A DNA stretch of 64,000 nt from Lingula anatina (taxonomy: Eukaryota > Brachiopoda > Lingulata > Lingulida > Lingulidae). Numbering within the stretch: the first letter of the stretch is position 1; each line of letters opens with the position of its first letter. Location of the stretch: the NCBI RefSeq assembly GCF_001039355.2, contig NW_019775691.1:60719-124718 (forward strand). Reading direction: 5' to 3'. Shown one piece after another: positions 23,939-37,212 of this stretch. The notes below the pieces were generated by a model that was not told where the DNA came from, did no database searches, and was given only the letters and a program-made list of their open reading frames with translations. The position numbers were made by a program, and so were the translations under genes.

Positions 23939-26900
23939 TCAACATTTTCCATCTTTGTCGTAGTTCACGTAGTTCTGACTAAACGTTTCCCTATGATCAC
24001 TGAAGCACTGCGCAGCTGCCGCGTCGCATTCACACACAGCATTTCGGCATGTTCCGAAAAACCAATAATAACTTGCAGGCTCTGAAAAAAGAAAGTAAAG
24101 TTGCTGCAAGAACTATTAATTTAAAAAAAGAACTATTGGCGTTTTAAAACGGGCCTCATAAACGGCAATTGCTGTTTGAGACTTAATTTGCGAATTAATT
24201 GCTATTTCATGACCGATTAAATAAATATTGTCTGCAAGCACCGCATTGCAATCCACGAACTATTTGGCCTGCTATCATTCGCGTCTTTCCATGTATACGT
24301 ATGGGAACTGCTTCTCGACTGCGAACTTTTTTTCAATATATCGGAAGAGGCATCATAACGAAGAACTGCTCGTTAGAGCTTTTGGCGATTCCAAATCGGT
24401 TAAGAGTGACATTTCTCCACTTTCTCCGTCTATCGGCATGTATAGAGGTGAGTTGACATAAGTTCTTTTGAAAATCGACTGGTTATGGGATACTTACTGC
24501 AAACAGTGGGATTGCACCCGTCCCAAGAATACGGGACGACATAAACTGATATAGACAATGCACAGGTACCACTGGTCTGTATGGCAGTATAGCAGTCATC
24601 GTGAATTTTACAACATCTATAATAAAGGAAGGCGATTTAGGATTTCAAAAAGAAGAACTACACAGTCATCTTTACAAAGATACATCACGATTATTTATCT
24701 ATAAATTTTGCGTTAAAAATGAATCAATGAAAATAAAGCTTTAAAAAAAGAAACAATCGAGAAAATTCAAATCCATAGACGTGCTTTACTTTCAAATCCA
24801 TATGTTCACTTACTTATCTGTTTCATCGACCGGTGTACCAGAACCGCCAAGCCCACAGTAACAGCCGTATCCATTATAACTCAGGGGGTTTGCACCCGTA
24901 GAACACAATACCAACAGTCCAAACTCAACCACAGAAGGTTGTATATCAGTCCTCACCGGCGCTGGGATAATAATAATAATAATTAATATTGCAAAAATTG
25001 CAAATTTTAGCAATCAGATCTAGATATTTTGTAGATTTTAGCTTAATTTGTATTTGTTCAAGTGAAGATGACATATTCAACAACGAAACCTGTCGAAGGG
25101 GCACGCAAGGACGCTCTATATTTGCATAGCAATTTTTTTTCATTTTCTTGGAGATTTTAACCTTTTTCCTTTGAGGACATGTATCCCCTTAGCAAACATC
25201 AGGATAAAACGCACTTTATATAATACTAATTGTTATGATTTTTGTTATCATATAATGTTCATGACCTTTATTTGTCCTCAGAAATTATCAGGACTTTATT
25301 TATTTATTTATCGATTGCAAGCTTCAACTTCAACTACATACGATAAAACTCCACCTACTTTCCTCAAACGCGTACACCAGCAAGCCTCCCTCGAACACGT
25401 CATAGATGGTACAGCTGGCATCTAAGCCCTCTAAATCTCCTCCGTTGCCACTCTCAGTGGTCAAACAACGGCCATCGAATGAAATAGCAAAGTTTAGAAT
25501 ACCTGAGAGTCTGGCCTCTTTTACACAGGCCTCTAGATATGGCGTGAGGTCGGTAGAGTTGGCAGGGACAGGGAGAGAAGGGTTGGTATGGAATTCTTTG
25601 TTGTAAATATTTTGCGGGTCAAACGTGCACCCCAGTCGCCGCAGCGTGCGCCAACCATCTGTAAGACAAATTAAGAAGAGAAATATTATTTCGTTTTCAT
25701 TTACGTTTTCTTTGGAAATGGTTTCCTTCGTTTTGTTTGAAAAATTCCCTCAGGTGTCTTTTTTTTTTGTGCAAATTTACTTTATTTCAATATTTTAATC
25801 ACCAGACATATGCATCTGATCAAGGGTCGGAGCACTGCATATAGAAACCTCTCTATGGATTTGTCAACTTTTAAATTTTGAACACATTTAAAAATAAAAA
25901 AACCGCTTTTGTCTTCATGAATTACACAAATGAAGACCCGGTGCAACGAAACTGAGGGTCCGTGTAACAGAGTTCACCCTCCATTTAGTTATTATGGTTA
26001 GGGTTAGCCTGACTTATAAGTGGACAAATGGATGGGAAGCGGACTGTCTATCATGGGGGACTCTTTGTCACGTTACACCGGTTTCAAACAACACAAAGTT
26101 CTACAATTCCAGGGTACGTCGAACCCATGTGCACAGTGTTTCAAAACTGAAAGTCCGAACATCGACTTTCTGTCTAGAAACAACGGGTCCCAGACTCTCT
26201 TTAAAGGCGGACTCTATGATGCCCGACACCGGTCATGCGCAAGTGCTTAGGTCAAGGCAAAACTCTTTCGAGTCAATTCATCTATTTTGCCTCCACCCCT
26301 CCCCCTTCCTCCCCCTCCACCGTGTATCCAATGTTAAAACACCCTGTGACTCACCCGGCAAACATTCGGTGGCCTCTCCCCAGTCGCACACCCCGAGGAC
26401 CACGTTAAACCGCATGCCCTCTGCCGGACAGTCCCTCTCAAAGCCAATACCATGGTGACACTGCACGTACTTGTTACAGGACTCAGGGTGAGTATTCAGC
26501 TGGATTCCAGTATCGCAGATCTTATCTGAAGTTAATGAAAAATATGAATAAATCAGTTACTGCACATGTGTTTTTAGATCGGGTAGCTTCCTTTGAACTT
26601 GGACATAATAACGAGTTATTATGTCCAAGCTATGAAGTACACAACAAATGTGTTTATCATTTATGTGATTATCATCATTATACTGCTGTTGTTATCATTA
26701 TCATTATTACCATTATTATTTACGGGCGGATCTTGATTAAAACAATGTCACACTAGTTACTTTGCTCTGGTGACAATCTTTTCATCGCCAAAATTGGTGC
26801 CTGAATTGTGCCCCCTAACGCCGATACTATCTTTCTCAATTTACAATGGTGACATTATATTCATGGCCTATACATGTACATTTGCTAACCTGGGCCCGTA

Positions 26901-29900
26901 GCGCAAGCGTCTCGATTTCATAATTCACCCATACTCGCCCCAAATAATAGCCTCGGAATAAAAGGTGGTACCGCTATTCGCAATTCGCGATGCTTTCGAG
27001 TTACGGAGCCCTGCTCAGGCTGCTCTTACTTGCGACATACCGCGTACAACAAACTAACTCTGTATTTGTGAAATATATATGGCAACGAAATATTGAGGGA
27101 GGGGGGGGGGGAGGAAAGAGGGATACCTCTGAATCTAAAAACTATGTTCCCAGAGATTGTCGTTGTTGTTAGCATTGAGCAGACACTTTTTGGGGCACAT
27201 TGCATTTGTAATATCGAAAAGGGACCTTGATATACATGGACATGAACATGGACCCATGTAACCATGTCACCTAGAGGAAATTTTTAGGCATGAAATATAA
27301 TGGTGTTGGTAATATTGCAAAGATATGACGGCAATGTTGCCACCCATGACTTTAAAGTAGGCCTACACAGTTAAAGTGGTGTCCTAATTTCTAGTACAAA
27401 TCAGGGGTCATAATGCAAATTGGCATTTACAGTACACGTCCAAAAACGGAACCGAATGAAGTATTTCCTTATCTTTATGCATCAAATTAACATTTTATTT
27501 TGTATCAATAAAAGTGTCTGGTCTTATAGGACACTAGAAGCACAAGGGGGTCCTATGGCAACTTTTGCTACAACATGTATAAAGTTCAATGCAATACATA
27601 GTGACGATCGACCCCAGAGAGTTCAAGGCAATTGCGTGCCACTCCTTTAACTTCAGATGCGAAAATGTTGAGTTCGAGTCCATGTCAATACAGATAGAAC
27701 ACATCTTTTATATGTTGATGTTTTATTCACAAATTTCAAAATGGATATCAATACCTTTAGGAACAAATGAAATGTATCTGTGAAAATATTTACAATATAT
27801 ACATATGTACATAATATGGGTACAAAACAAAATGAATAGATGCATCAATAAGTTACTGATAGATGAATTGGTAAAAACTACCAGTTTTTAGACTCGTCAC
27901 CTGACTTCGTAATCATAACGCTCGGCGTATCATTTATTTGGAATGAATGAACATGATACAGATTCATCCACATCGGTTGGAACCACTGGCGCCAGAAATA
28001 CGCCGCAAATGTCACAAGGTTCTCTTAGATTTTCCAATAGCTTAATCATGGATAACTTGAGCGGATGAATTTTAAACTGCCCTTTCTTCGTATTAAACCT
28101 TCGTTGGACAATATAATGAGCAGCAAAGATGAGCTATCCGTAGACGTTTAGAAATTGTTTTGCATGAAATCTGAAGGATTTCGATTTTACGTGGAACGCA
28201 ATGTCTACACTTCACTCTCCTCATTAAACAAGAACCCGTGTTGGTCAATGATGGTTTCCACAACAGCCTGGAGTGGGGCTGCGCTAGATGCCATGTCGGT
28301 CAAAGAGGCAAACTCTGGCCGTAGTAGTGTGGGCCACCAGCAAATGGCAAGATTGGCACTGGTCATGCAGTTGACATAACTGAGTGATGCCACTCTGAAA
28401 AAAAAACAACCCATCAATCAAACATACTGATGATAAAAATATATAGGGTGTGCATATAATTTTCGAAACTGAGATATTTTTGTGTCGTCTTTTATAACCT
28501 TCATACATATATTTTATATGTTATATCTTTAACATCATTATCTACGAAAGATACAAATATTCGCCAAAACGTAGATCGGCGCCTTAAGAAAAACTATTTT
28601 GAAAGTGATTTTGAGAACACTTTTGTTTATTTGGCATGACTTAATAATCGTAGAATCCAACTCACTTGTTCAAGTGTGTGGCCATGAATTTAAGCACGCG
28701 GTAGTGGGCAGCAGGAAGCTTCTGAAGCACATCTCTCAGAGCTTGAAGGCGACATGTTTTGTCTTGGATACCTGAAAATGACAAATCACACCTCAAATGA
28801 TTTTAAAAATAAGTTCAGAAAACCTCTAAATAAATAAATAAATAAATAAATAAGCACCAAATCTAAATATCTCTCACAGAGAAACTCCTGCAAAATGCAT
28901 TTGCTAAATTTGGCAACATGAAAAAAAATAGATTCTAAAAATTGCGAAAAAGGGCGTCTTCCAGATCTGCTATAGTATCTTACCTGCTGCATTTATAAGG
29001 TCGTCGTTAAGTTTGGTAAGAATCAGTGGCTCTTGCAGCTCACGGAAGAAAGTCTTCAGTGCTGTTGCCACATCACTGACAGAGATTTCCAAATCATCAA
29101 AAACCAAACTATGATCTGTGAAACAAAAGCAGTTGGATAACATTCAAAGAGCAATCATATCCCATATAAAAAAAATTTTGGAGAAATATTTCTGTCCCCG
29201 TGCATTCTTTACTATGGCGCAAGTCTTTCGTTTGAAATTTTGGTAGGAAAAAAACTACTTTCTCAGTTAATAAAATAGTTTTTAGAAAAATATGAAATAT
29301 ATATATAAAAAAAGTGTCATTCGAGGGGTAAATATGTTTTACAATATTAAACATAATTTTCTTAAACATTTGTTGCATTAATTTTACACATATCTTATTC
29401 CCAGGGACTGATATGATAAAAAACCACAACCTTATTCTATTTAACTCACCTTCTTTAAACTTTTTCAACAGTAATTCTACATGTGCTTTGTTTCCAGGTA
29501 CTCTATACAGTCCTTCTGAACCGAGCCCATTCTCTTCAATATACGCAATGCATTTCTCTACGAACATAGGAAGAACTGCATCATCAAGTAAATAATCGTC
29601 CAAGGACGTCTTCATGGCGGTCTTTTCGCTAGGAGCTTTTCTGGGCTTCTTACCAAATAACTTGGATCTGACGTAAGCCACTGCTCGCGCAATTCTTCGG
29701 CGTGTAAGATTAGTTTGAAACAAGTAAGATAATCCGCAAGACATCTTGAGTTGCTATCTTTCCAACTTGTTGCGAAGGGTAACCAAAGTTGATTGTTGAC
29801 GTCATCCAGTTCCACTTTATGACGTCACAGTCAATTTTTATTCGTTGTCAGTAGACGACACAAATAACGTTACAAACGAAACAATGGCTTTTTATCATTT

Positions 29901-30586
29901 ACACGGATTGGACAATATAGTATAGTAAGTTTTAAATTTTATTTTCGCAAAAGCTATCCATCACAATTCAACGAAATTTATAAATTCACTACTATATTAT
30001 ATTGCTTCCAGCGCATATAAGTTATGCATGGTCTGATGGAATATTTTTATGATACTAAAACGTAGACTTAGCTACTACTGCACAACCAAAACGCTATTAA
30101 TCAGGCAAATGTGTAAAAGTCCTTTATATATTGTGTAAGTTACAAGTAAACACTGATAACCCACTAAAGTATAAAGATTCTACAAAAATGGAAAACACTG
30201 CATAAAAAGACATGGAGCAGGTTTTCTGAAAAAATAAGCAGTTTTGTTAGCTCCGAAGCTTATTTTCTCACATGTGACATCCAANAGCACATCCTTGTAA
30301 TATTAAATTGCAATGAAATGCTTTTAATTGAAATTAACAGAGCTTTAAGATCGGAGACTACAGACACGTTCGCGTTTTATCCAATTGCATAATGATGCAA
30401 TTAACTCGGTTTACGAGCACAACAACACAACCGCACTCGTCTACACCAGAAGATATATGACAAATTGATAGCAATAGCGAGTGAAATTTGACACATACCA
30501 ATGACTTCTTGGTCCAGGACAGCACTACTGGTACCCAGGGCCGCCAATATCATCAACACCGAGATACATGCAGATTTGGTGTCCAT
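23939..30586 (-). CDS. Secreted chitin-binding (peritrophin-A) / phospholipase A2 fusion protein
   Basis: Six exons: 30499-30586, 26355-26525, 25359-25658, 24814-24961, 24498-24616 and 23939-24081. Phases agree at every junction and the total is 969 bp, 322 residues plus stop. Residues 1-22 are a signal peptide (cleavage probably after SSA). Residues 30-86 form a six-cysteine CBM14/peritrophin-A domain (ICDTGIQ...YVQCHHG...[10 protein letters not shown]). Residues 87-186 are an unassigned module with [12 protein letters not shown] and GGLLVYAF motifs. Residues 195-322 are a secretory PLA2: calcium loop YGCYCGLGG (218-226), catalytic CCKIHDDCY with His241 and Asp242, and Asp295 in [10 protein letters not shown]. 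All catalytic residues are present, so sn-2 phospholipid hydrolysis is expected, perhaps targeted to a chitinous surface. Intron 1 is about 4 kb and contains a RhoGAP gene in the same orientation. The weakest link is assigning the distant signal-peptide exon, though its phase and strand fit and no nearer one was seen. Confidence 0.8.
26526..28204. other. Intron 1 of the PLA2 fusion, downstream of the nested RhoGAP gene
   Basis: No exon recognised. It includes a short repeat-like block at about 26885-27012 that begins GGGCCCGTAGCGCAAGCGTC and ends GAGTTACGGAGCCC. A related GCGCAAGCGTCTCGATTC block recurs at 39580-39620 and 41800-41830 in the glyoxalase region, so it is part of a dispersed element. 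A poly-G tract lies at about 27100-27112. Confidence 0.5.
28205..29744 (-). CDS. Single-domain RhoGAP protein, p190RhoGAP (ARHGAP35/ARHGAP5)-like
   Basis: Four exons: 29450-29744, 28984-29115, 28666-28771 and 28205-28394. Phases agree and give 240 residues. A GTPase-activating domain (about 50-235) would speed GTP hydrolysis by Rho-family GTPases. Arg81 in [10 protein letters not shown] is the arginine finger. The conserved Lys in [14 protein letters not shown] and Asn in [16 protein letters not shown] are present. Motifs such as [28 protein letters not shown] and [10 protein letters not shown] match the p190 group best. Human p190 proteins are about 1,500 residues with an N-terminal GTPase domain and FF domains. 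Here only a basic stretch of about 45 residues ([19 protein letters not shown]) precedes the domain. It has introns, so it is not a retrocopy. Either a short paralogue or the 3' end of a longer gene is possible. It lies within intron 1 of the PLA2-fusion gene, same strand. Confidence 0.85.
28826..28853. repeat. AAAT microsatellite
   Basis: A short run of about seven AAAT units within an intron of the RhoGAP gene. Confidence 0.9.
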
Positions 30587-31860
30587 TGTTATGCCGGTCG
30601 TTGACTAGTACTTCTTCAATACTTGTACGTATCTGCTAATCCTCCTCGAAGTTTAAGTGTTGAGACTGACGCATATTTTATATTTATATCCATTTACCCA
30701 TTATCCCTGGCTGTCACCAGTGGATACCCGCGATGAGTGCGATAAGCGCGCCCAAAATGTATGTTAAGGAGGTAATATCCTGACGTCAAATTTAAACAGA
30801 AAATAGAGGGCACATTCCATTTAACCAGTGTCTAAATTTGAATTAATTTGTTTATGCATGTATGTTTCACTTAAAATATTTTGCAATTGAGAACAATCTA
30901 GTCTCACATACTGGTGGTTTTTATCGTTAAAAAAGGACATGGCTACTGGCACCACAACTTCACTAAATCAGACCAGATACAGTCCAACTGATGTCCTCAC
31001 GCGAACATATTGCTAAATACGATATAAAGATTTAATAGATGTCATTTGTCATTTTGGCTGTATGAGTGGTCAGTCAAGCCACAGTGGACACATTCAGATT
31101 CAGACATCGTACTAGCTGGGTCGGTCCAACACACACGAGATGGTTAATTATTCCCCATGCAGCTGCTCGAAGAGGCGTGTCAGAGAATTAAGCTGATTCC
31201 ATTGATTGCACTTAAGCGAGACCCCCCCCCCCCGCAGAGATAGACCGATCCAGCCTGTACGATGTGTGCATCTGAATGTAGACACCAGCGGTCTACGTGG
31301 AACGACCCAACTCTGTGGAGACTCTCGCTGACTACAATCAGCATAACTTTTGCTGATTAAATTGAGCATCAACAAGAATCTAAAACTTCGCTTACCATTT
31401 TTATTTTATTTTTCAATCAATTTCTTCGCTGTAAACGAGGTTTGCGGCATCAGTAACGCAGGCAAATGTTAATTAGTAGTTTATTTTAACTTATTTTAAC
31501 TTAAATATAGAAAGGGGTAACATTAACATAATATCAATTCTAATAACTAAACTTCGTTTTAGCGTCAAATTATATGAGACAGATTGCTTGTGGGACCTTC
31601 GAACAAATCGTCTATACTATTGGGTGTTGAGTAGGCCTACTAGTATTGAAAATCCTGAATTCCTGGGTAAAAAAAATATATACGTGGGATTCAGCTTGCG
31701 TTGACATCCTACAACTACCCAGGCGTCGTTCTGCAGAGATAATGGACCAGTCTGTGTGCTGTAGGCTGTGTGACGATGTACAGACGTGTTTGAAAACTGT
31801 TCTTTGGTACTCTGGAATATCACTGTTTTGGTCGACCTACAGTATATACCAATATTAAAG
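30587..31860. other. Intergenic spacer upstream of the PLA2 fusion
   Basis: It should contain the promoter of the PLA2-fusion gene and the 3' flank of the TIL gene. A poly-C run lies at about 31219-31234. I see no exon. Confidence 0.45.
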
Positions 31861-32709
31861 TTACGGACACTGATCCACCCCGATGCACCGTCCTTTATGG
31901 TACACAGTTTCACGCGGGCACTCGCACTGCGGCGGTAGACAAACTGCTGCACAAATCGGGAACGGGTTTCTGCAAGTCGCCTTGCAAGATCCGCAGAATT
32001 TCCAAACCTGATCCTCTGGACATAGTGGAACTGGAAAAGAATTTACAAGCTGAATATTCACATATAAGATAAGAAACCAGTGACACTTTCTTATGCTATT
32101 TATGATTGCACTTTAGATATCGTCTACCACCTGTCCCAGACAACAGCATTTTGGTTTTTTACTGATGGCCGATTTTACTATACTTACAGTATAGAATGGT
32201 TGTAGGCGAAACCAGAACTAAAGAATTGCAAATTTACCAAAAGAAATTGAATGAGCAATAAAAAAGTCTATTGTGACTAATAAATACACTATATATTATA
32301 TTTTGTTTTAACGTTATTGTCGGTTTACTTACTATAATATCCTTGTATCTGACCCTTGAATAAAGGAAATAAAAAACAAGTAACGATAAATGAAAATAAA
32401 AATCAAATAAGAAATTATGGCCAATCCCTTTATTATTATCTGGATATAACAAAAACGTTTCCGCCGCCGGTCCTGTATGTATTAGATCGGGGTCCTTATT
32501 CTTTTTTAACATACTGATCCATTCTACTTTGATATATTGCACGCACTGTGCAGCTAGCGTGCCAAATTTTCGAAAACTTGTTTTATATTAATAACCATTC
32601 ATGCAGACCAAGCGTTTAGAAAATTCGCCCTGTAAAAATATCAACTCACCTCTCCATTTGCAATCATAAATAACAATACGGCACACAGTATTCCAACAGA
32701 CAGACACAT
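31861..32709 (-). CDS. Secreted TIL-domain (trypsin-inhibitor-like, cysteine-rich) protein
   Basis: Exon 1 (about 32646-32709) encodes a signal peptide beginning MCLSVGILCAVLLFMIANGE. Exon 2 (31861-32030) encodes a TIL domain with ten cysteines, from PLCPEDQVWKFCGSC to GRCIGVDQCP, ending at TAA. About 77 residues. TIL domains of this size usually inhibit serine proteases through a loop between the fifth and sixth cysteines, here ICAAVC. The strong donor GTGAGT at 32649 leaves phase 0, but exon 2 needs phase 1. Either the donor is GTGA/GTTGAT four bases later, or a small exon in the 600-bp intron is missing from this model. A truncated copy of both exons lies at 37841-38322. Family assignment is firm; exact exon 1 boundary is not. 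Confidence 0.8.
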
Positions 32710-33695
32710 TTTGGCTTTGTCCACACAAAACTTCCCGTTATAGTTTGGTATTAAAACCAGGGTTTACATATTTATACGCAGTATATACATAGCAACATTC
32801 CCGCTGAAGAAAGACCGAGCTGATCTCCATAACAGGAATACCTGGTTAATACATACTATTTCCTTTAGAGATGCGTCTTGTTTGTACCATCAATTTGGCT
32901 TTTAAATTCTGCTGCGGTGTGTGTGTGTGTTTTTCTTCGGCATTTTTGAAATATTTTAAATAATTCTAATGACTGATACTTTCATGTTTAAACCTGTGTT
33001 AATTCATTTGTTTTTGTGGCATTGAGGACGATATTTCAACGCAAAGGACGAAAAAAAAGGCGACCCCCCCACACACACCGTCATGCCTGATTGATGAGAA
33101 GACAATGCCATCATGGCATCTAAAAATGAGGAACTTGACAGCTTTATTCGTTTGAATTCGTTGATCGAATCCGTAATTGCTGGGAAATAATGTAAATAAT
33201 GTCACATTTCTCTGGAAAAGTTTGCGTTCAAAGACACATTCCATTTTCCCGAAACGATTCGTTGGTAGGTCATGCATGTATTTATATTAAGCTCAGCATT
33301 TGACCTTGAACTGAAACTGCAACACATATCGATGAATGTGGCCTAAATTGACTCAAGTTCTCTCTTCTTCATAACACACACAGTAAAAAGTCGCCATACC
33401 CCCAAAGAATATTTTACTGAAAAGTTACTATTCTTCATTTCAGACCTCCCCCCCCCCCCCCCCGCCACCCGCCTTCCCATCAATATAATACGAAGCTACG
33501 GCTCTGTAAACTCTACTGCACATAGCAAAGTCTAGCCAGGATATATCACAGCCGATATAAGCAGACAGCACGTGTTATCATAGGACGTACGTGTATTCAG
33601 GAGACCAACCAGACAGGTGTAACGCCCAGACACCCGGCAAAACCTACTGCCCCGGACACTCTTCGCGAACTGAGCTGGTCCGACACAAGCTACCG

Positions 33696-36600
33696 ATGGA
33701 TGCTAAGCCTATCCCTTTTGAAGAGGTGGAGCGGTGTGTGAAGCCACCTCCACCAGAGACGAAGGTGAAACTCAGTCTGTATACGTTTCATATTAATATT
33801 ATCATTAATAAGTGTATCTCAGGTGTAAGAGGGAATCGTGTCCAAGCCCTGACCTTTATGTGTGCCTGTGTGTGGGGGGAGGGGGTTGGGGGTCTACAGC
33901 AACGGTAGTTTCCGTGCGTGTGTGTGTGTGTGTGTGCGTGCGTGCATGCGTGTTCGTGTGGGCATTTTTGTGCCTGCAACACTGGTAATTTCGTCAGATA
34001 TATAAACGAGTACATATCTGTATGCGTATTTGTGATAATGATAAAAAGTAGGTCAGGAAGTCTTATTAGGTTTCACAACGCACACATATATGCACGTAAT
34101 AAAAGTGAACGTGATGTAGGTACAAACATTCCCCGCTTAGAAAAATGAAGAAAAAGGAAATAAGATGTCAGGTTGACTTTTAAGATAATAAATAATAATA
34201 AAATTAATCTTCACTATTTTTCTCAGAAAACAGGCAAAATATTAAAAGCTGCCAATAGAATATTTTATTTCCCTTTGAGATTATGAACACCATACAAACG
34301 CGTGCCGCAACACATTTCGCCGTTTCTGTCGCACGGTGCGTTGGGCGCTTAGAATTACCGTGACATAAAAATTACCTTTATGCGTTGACATGAATCCCAA
34401 AAACACTGTACACATACTTTAAATACTAAAAAGGAAAAATATTGAACCCGAAAATAATTCGAAAATAGTTTCCGCCTTAGAAAGAATCTTCATTTATTAT
34501 TGTTGTTGTTGTTGTTGTGACAGTCGTTTTTTTTTTCTACTTTTTTCTTTTAGACTCATTCATTTCATCATACATGCTACCGTATCAGAGACCCTCGTGT
34601 GACAGTAGATTTTTACTCTAGAGTCTTGGGCATGAAACTAATAGCGACCTTTCCCCTAGAGAACCTCAAGACCACAATGTACTTTATGGGGTACACAGAA
34701 GAGGGGGAGACCGTGCCGTCTGACCTCAAAGAACGGATGCAGTTTCTTTTCCACAGAAAACAGCACACGCCAGTGCTCGAGTTTCTCCAGTAGGTTTGAA
34801 AATTGATAATTTAAAATTAATTTTCCTCATATTACTGAAATTCTTTGCACGTAAATTTGAAAAAATACAGCTCACAATAAGGCGACATGAAGCAAAATTC
34901 ACTTACTAAAGGTTTACTTCTTTTGTTATGAAATGGCTTTCTTTCGTTTTGAACATAACTTAAAATCTACAATGTCGAATACAGAACTTTTGCTAAAATT
35001 GCTCGACAAGTATAAATCTGTAGTTAGACAAGGACAGTTTTAGTGAAATATGCAGGGTATATATAGGCGGGAAAAGGTACATTCTTAATTACATGCACTG
35101 TCTTTCAGCAACTGGGGAACGGAAAACATGCCCGACCTAAAGTTTCATGATGGAAACAAGGCGCCAAAGGGATACTGTACGTTAATTTTCATTTATTGAT
35201 TATTCGATGTCAACCAACCATTGTAACATTTATATCTGATAAAAGTTTTTCCTACTGTTCTTTTCTTACAAAATACAATTATATAATANNNNNNNNNNNN
35301 NNNNNNNNNNNNNNNNNNNNNNNNNNNNNNNNNNNNNNNNNNNNNNNNNNNNNNNNNNNNNNNNNNNNNNNNNNNNNNNNNNNNNNNNNNNNNNNNNNNN
35401 NNNNNNNNNNNNNNNNNNNNNNNNNNNNNNNNNNNNNNNNNNNNNNNNNNNNNNNNNNNNNNNNNNNNNNNNNNNNNNNNNNNNNNNNNNNNNNNNNNNN
35501 NNNNNNNNNNNNNNNNNNNNNNNNNNNNNNNNNNNNNNNNNNNNNNNNNNNNNNNNNNNNNNNNNNNNAAAAATGAAGAAAAAGGAAATAAGATGTCAGG
35601 TTGACTTTTAAGATAATAAATAATAATAAAATTAATCTTCACTATTTCTCTCAGAAAACAGGCAAAATATTAAAAGCTGCCAATAGAATATTTTATTTCC
35701 CTTTGAGATTATGAACACCATACAAACGCGTGCCGCAACACATTTCGCCGTTTCTGTAGCACGGTGCGTTGGGCGCTTAGAATTACCGTGACATAAAAAT
35801 TACCTTTATGCGTTGACATGAATCCCAAAAACACTGTACACATACTTTAAATACTAAAAAGGAAAAATATTGAACCCGAAAATAATTCGAAAATAGTTTC
35901 CGCCTTAGAAAGAATCTTCATTTATTATTGTTGTTGTTGTTGTTGTGACAGTCGTTTTTTTTTCTACTTTTTTCTTTTAGACTCATTCATTTCATCATAC
36001 ATGCTACCGTATCAGAGACCCTCGTGTGACAGTAGATTTTTACTCTAGAGTCTTGGGCATGAAACTAATAGCGACCTTTCCCCTAGAGAACCTCAAGACC
36101 ACAATGTACTTTATGGGGTACACAGAAGAGGGGGAGACCGTGCCGTCTGACCTCAAAGAACGGATGCAGTTTCTTTTCCACAGAAAACAGCACACGCCAG
36201 TGCTCGAGTTTCTCCAGTAGGTTTGAAAATTGATAATTTAAAATTAATTTTCCTCATATTACTGAAATTCTTTGCACGTAAATTTGAAAAAATACAGCTC
36301 ACAATAAGGCGACATGAAGCAAAATTCACTTACTAAAGGTTTACTTCTTTTGTTATGAAATGGCTTTCTTTCGTTTTGAACATAACTTAAAATCTACAAT
36401 GTCGAATACAGAACTTTTGCTAAAATTGCTCGACAAGTATAAATCTGTAGTTAGACAAGGACAGTTTTAGTGAAATATGCAGGGTATATATAGGCGGGAA
36501 AAGGTACATTCTTAATTACATGCACTGTCTTTCAGCAACTGGGGAACGGAAAACATGCCCGACCTAAAGTTTCATGATGGAAACAAGGCGCCAAAGGGAT

Positions 36601-37173
36601 ACTGTACGTTAATTTTCATTTATTGATTATTCGATGTCAACCAACCATTGTAACATTTATATCTGATAAAAGTTTTTCCTACTGTTCTTTTCTTACAAAA
36701 TACAATTATATAATATGCACATTTCACTTAATTTCTAAACCTACATACAGCTTGTCTTGAAATACAATTCTATATACATATGTCACTTAATTTCTAAACC
36801 TACATACGGTTTGTCTTGAAATACAATTATATATACATATGTCACTTAATTTCTATACCTACATATATCTTGTCTGCAAATGAAGCAATAAAAATAATAA
36901 AAAAACAAATGATCTATAAACATACTTTTTACACCAACAGTTGAACACCATATTTTGGTTGAGACGATAAATATAATCATATTATTCTATTCGATTCTCT
37001 TTGCTACAGCTCACATATGTGTGGCTGTTCAAGATGCGGATGCTGAAACAAAACGTGTAGCCAATTTAGGAGTCCGCATTATCAAAGAAGCTGGTAAGCA
37101 GCTTTGGTTGAAATTAATCGTAATTTAACCATTATACTTTATCATTGAAGGTGGGGAGATAATTATAAAATAC

Positions 37174-37212
<39 letters not shown>

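Noticed and set aside
31617-31952. Minus-strand frame overlapping TIL exon 2
   Set aside because: It is in a different frame from the ten-cysteine TIL sequence and has no family features.
33591-33695. Upstream extension of glyoxalase exon 1 to an earlier ATG
   Set aside because: The extension (MYSGDQPDRC...) is not matched by glyoxalase N-termini, and the corresponding region of gene B is not open to the same ATG. The ATG at 33696 is preferred.
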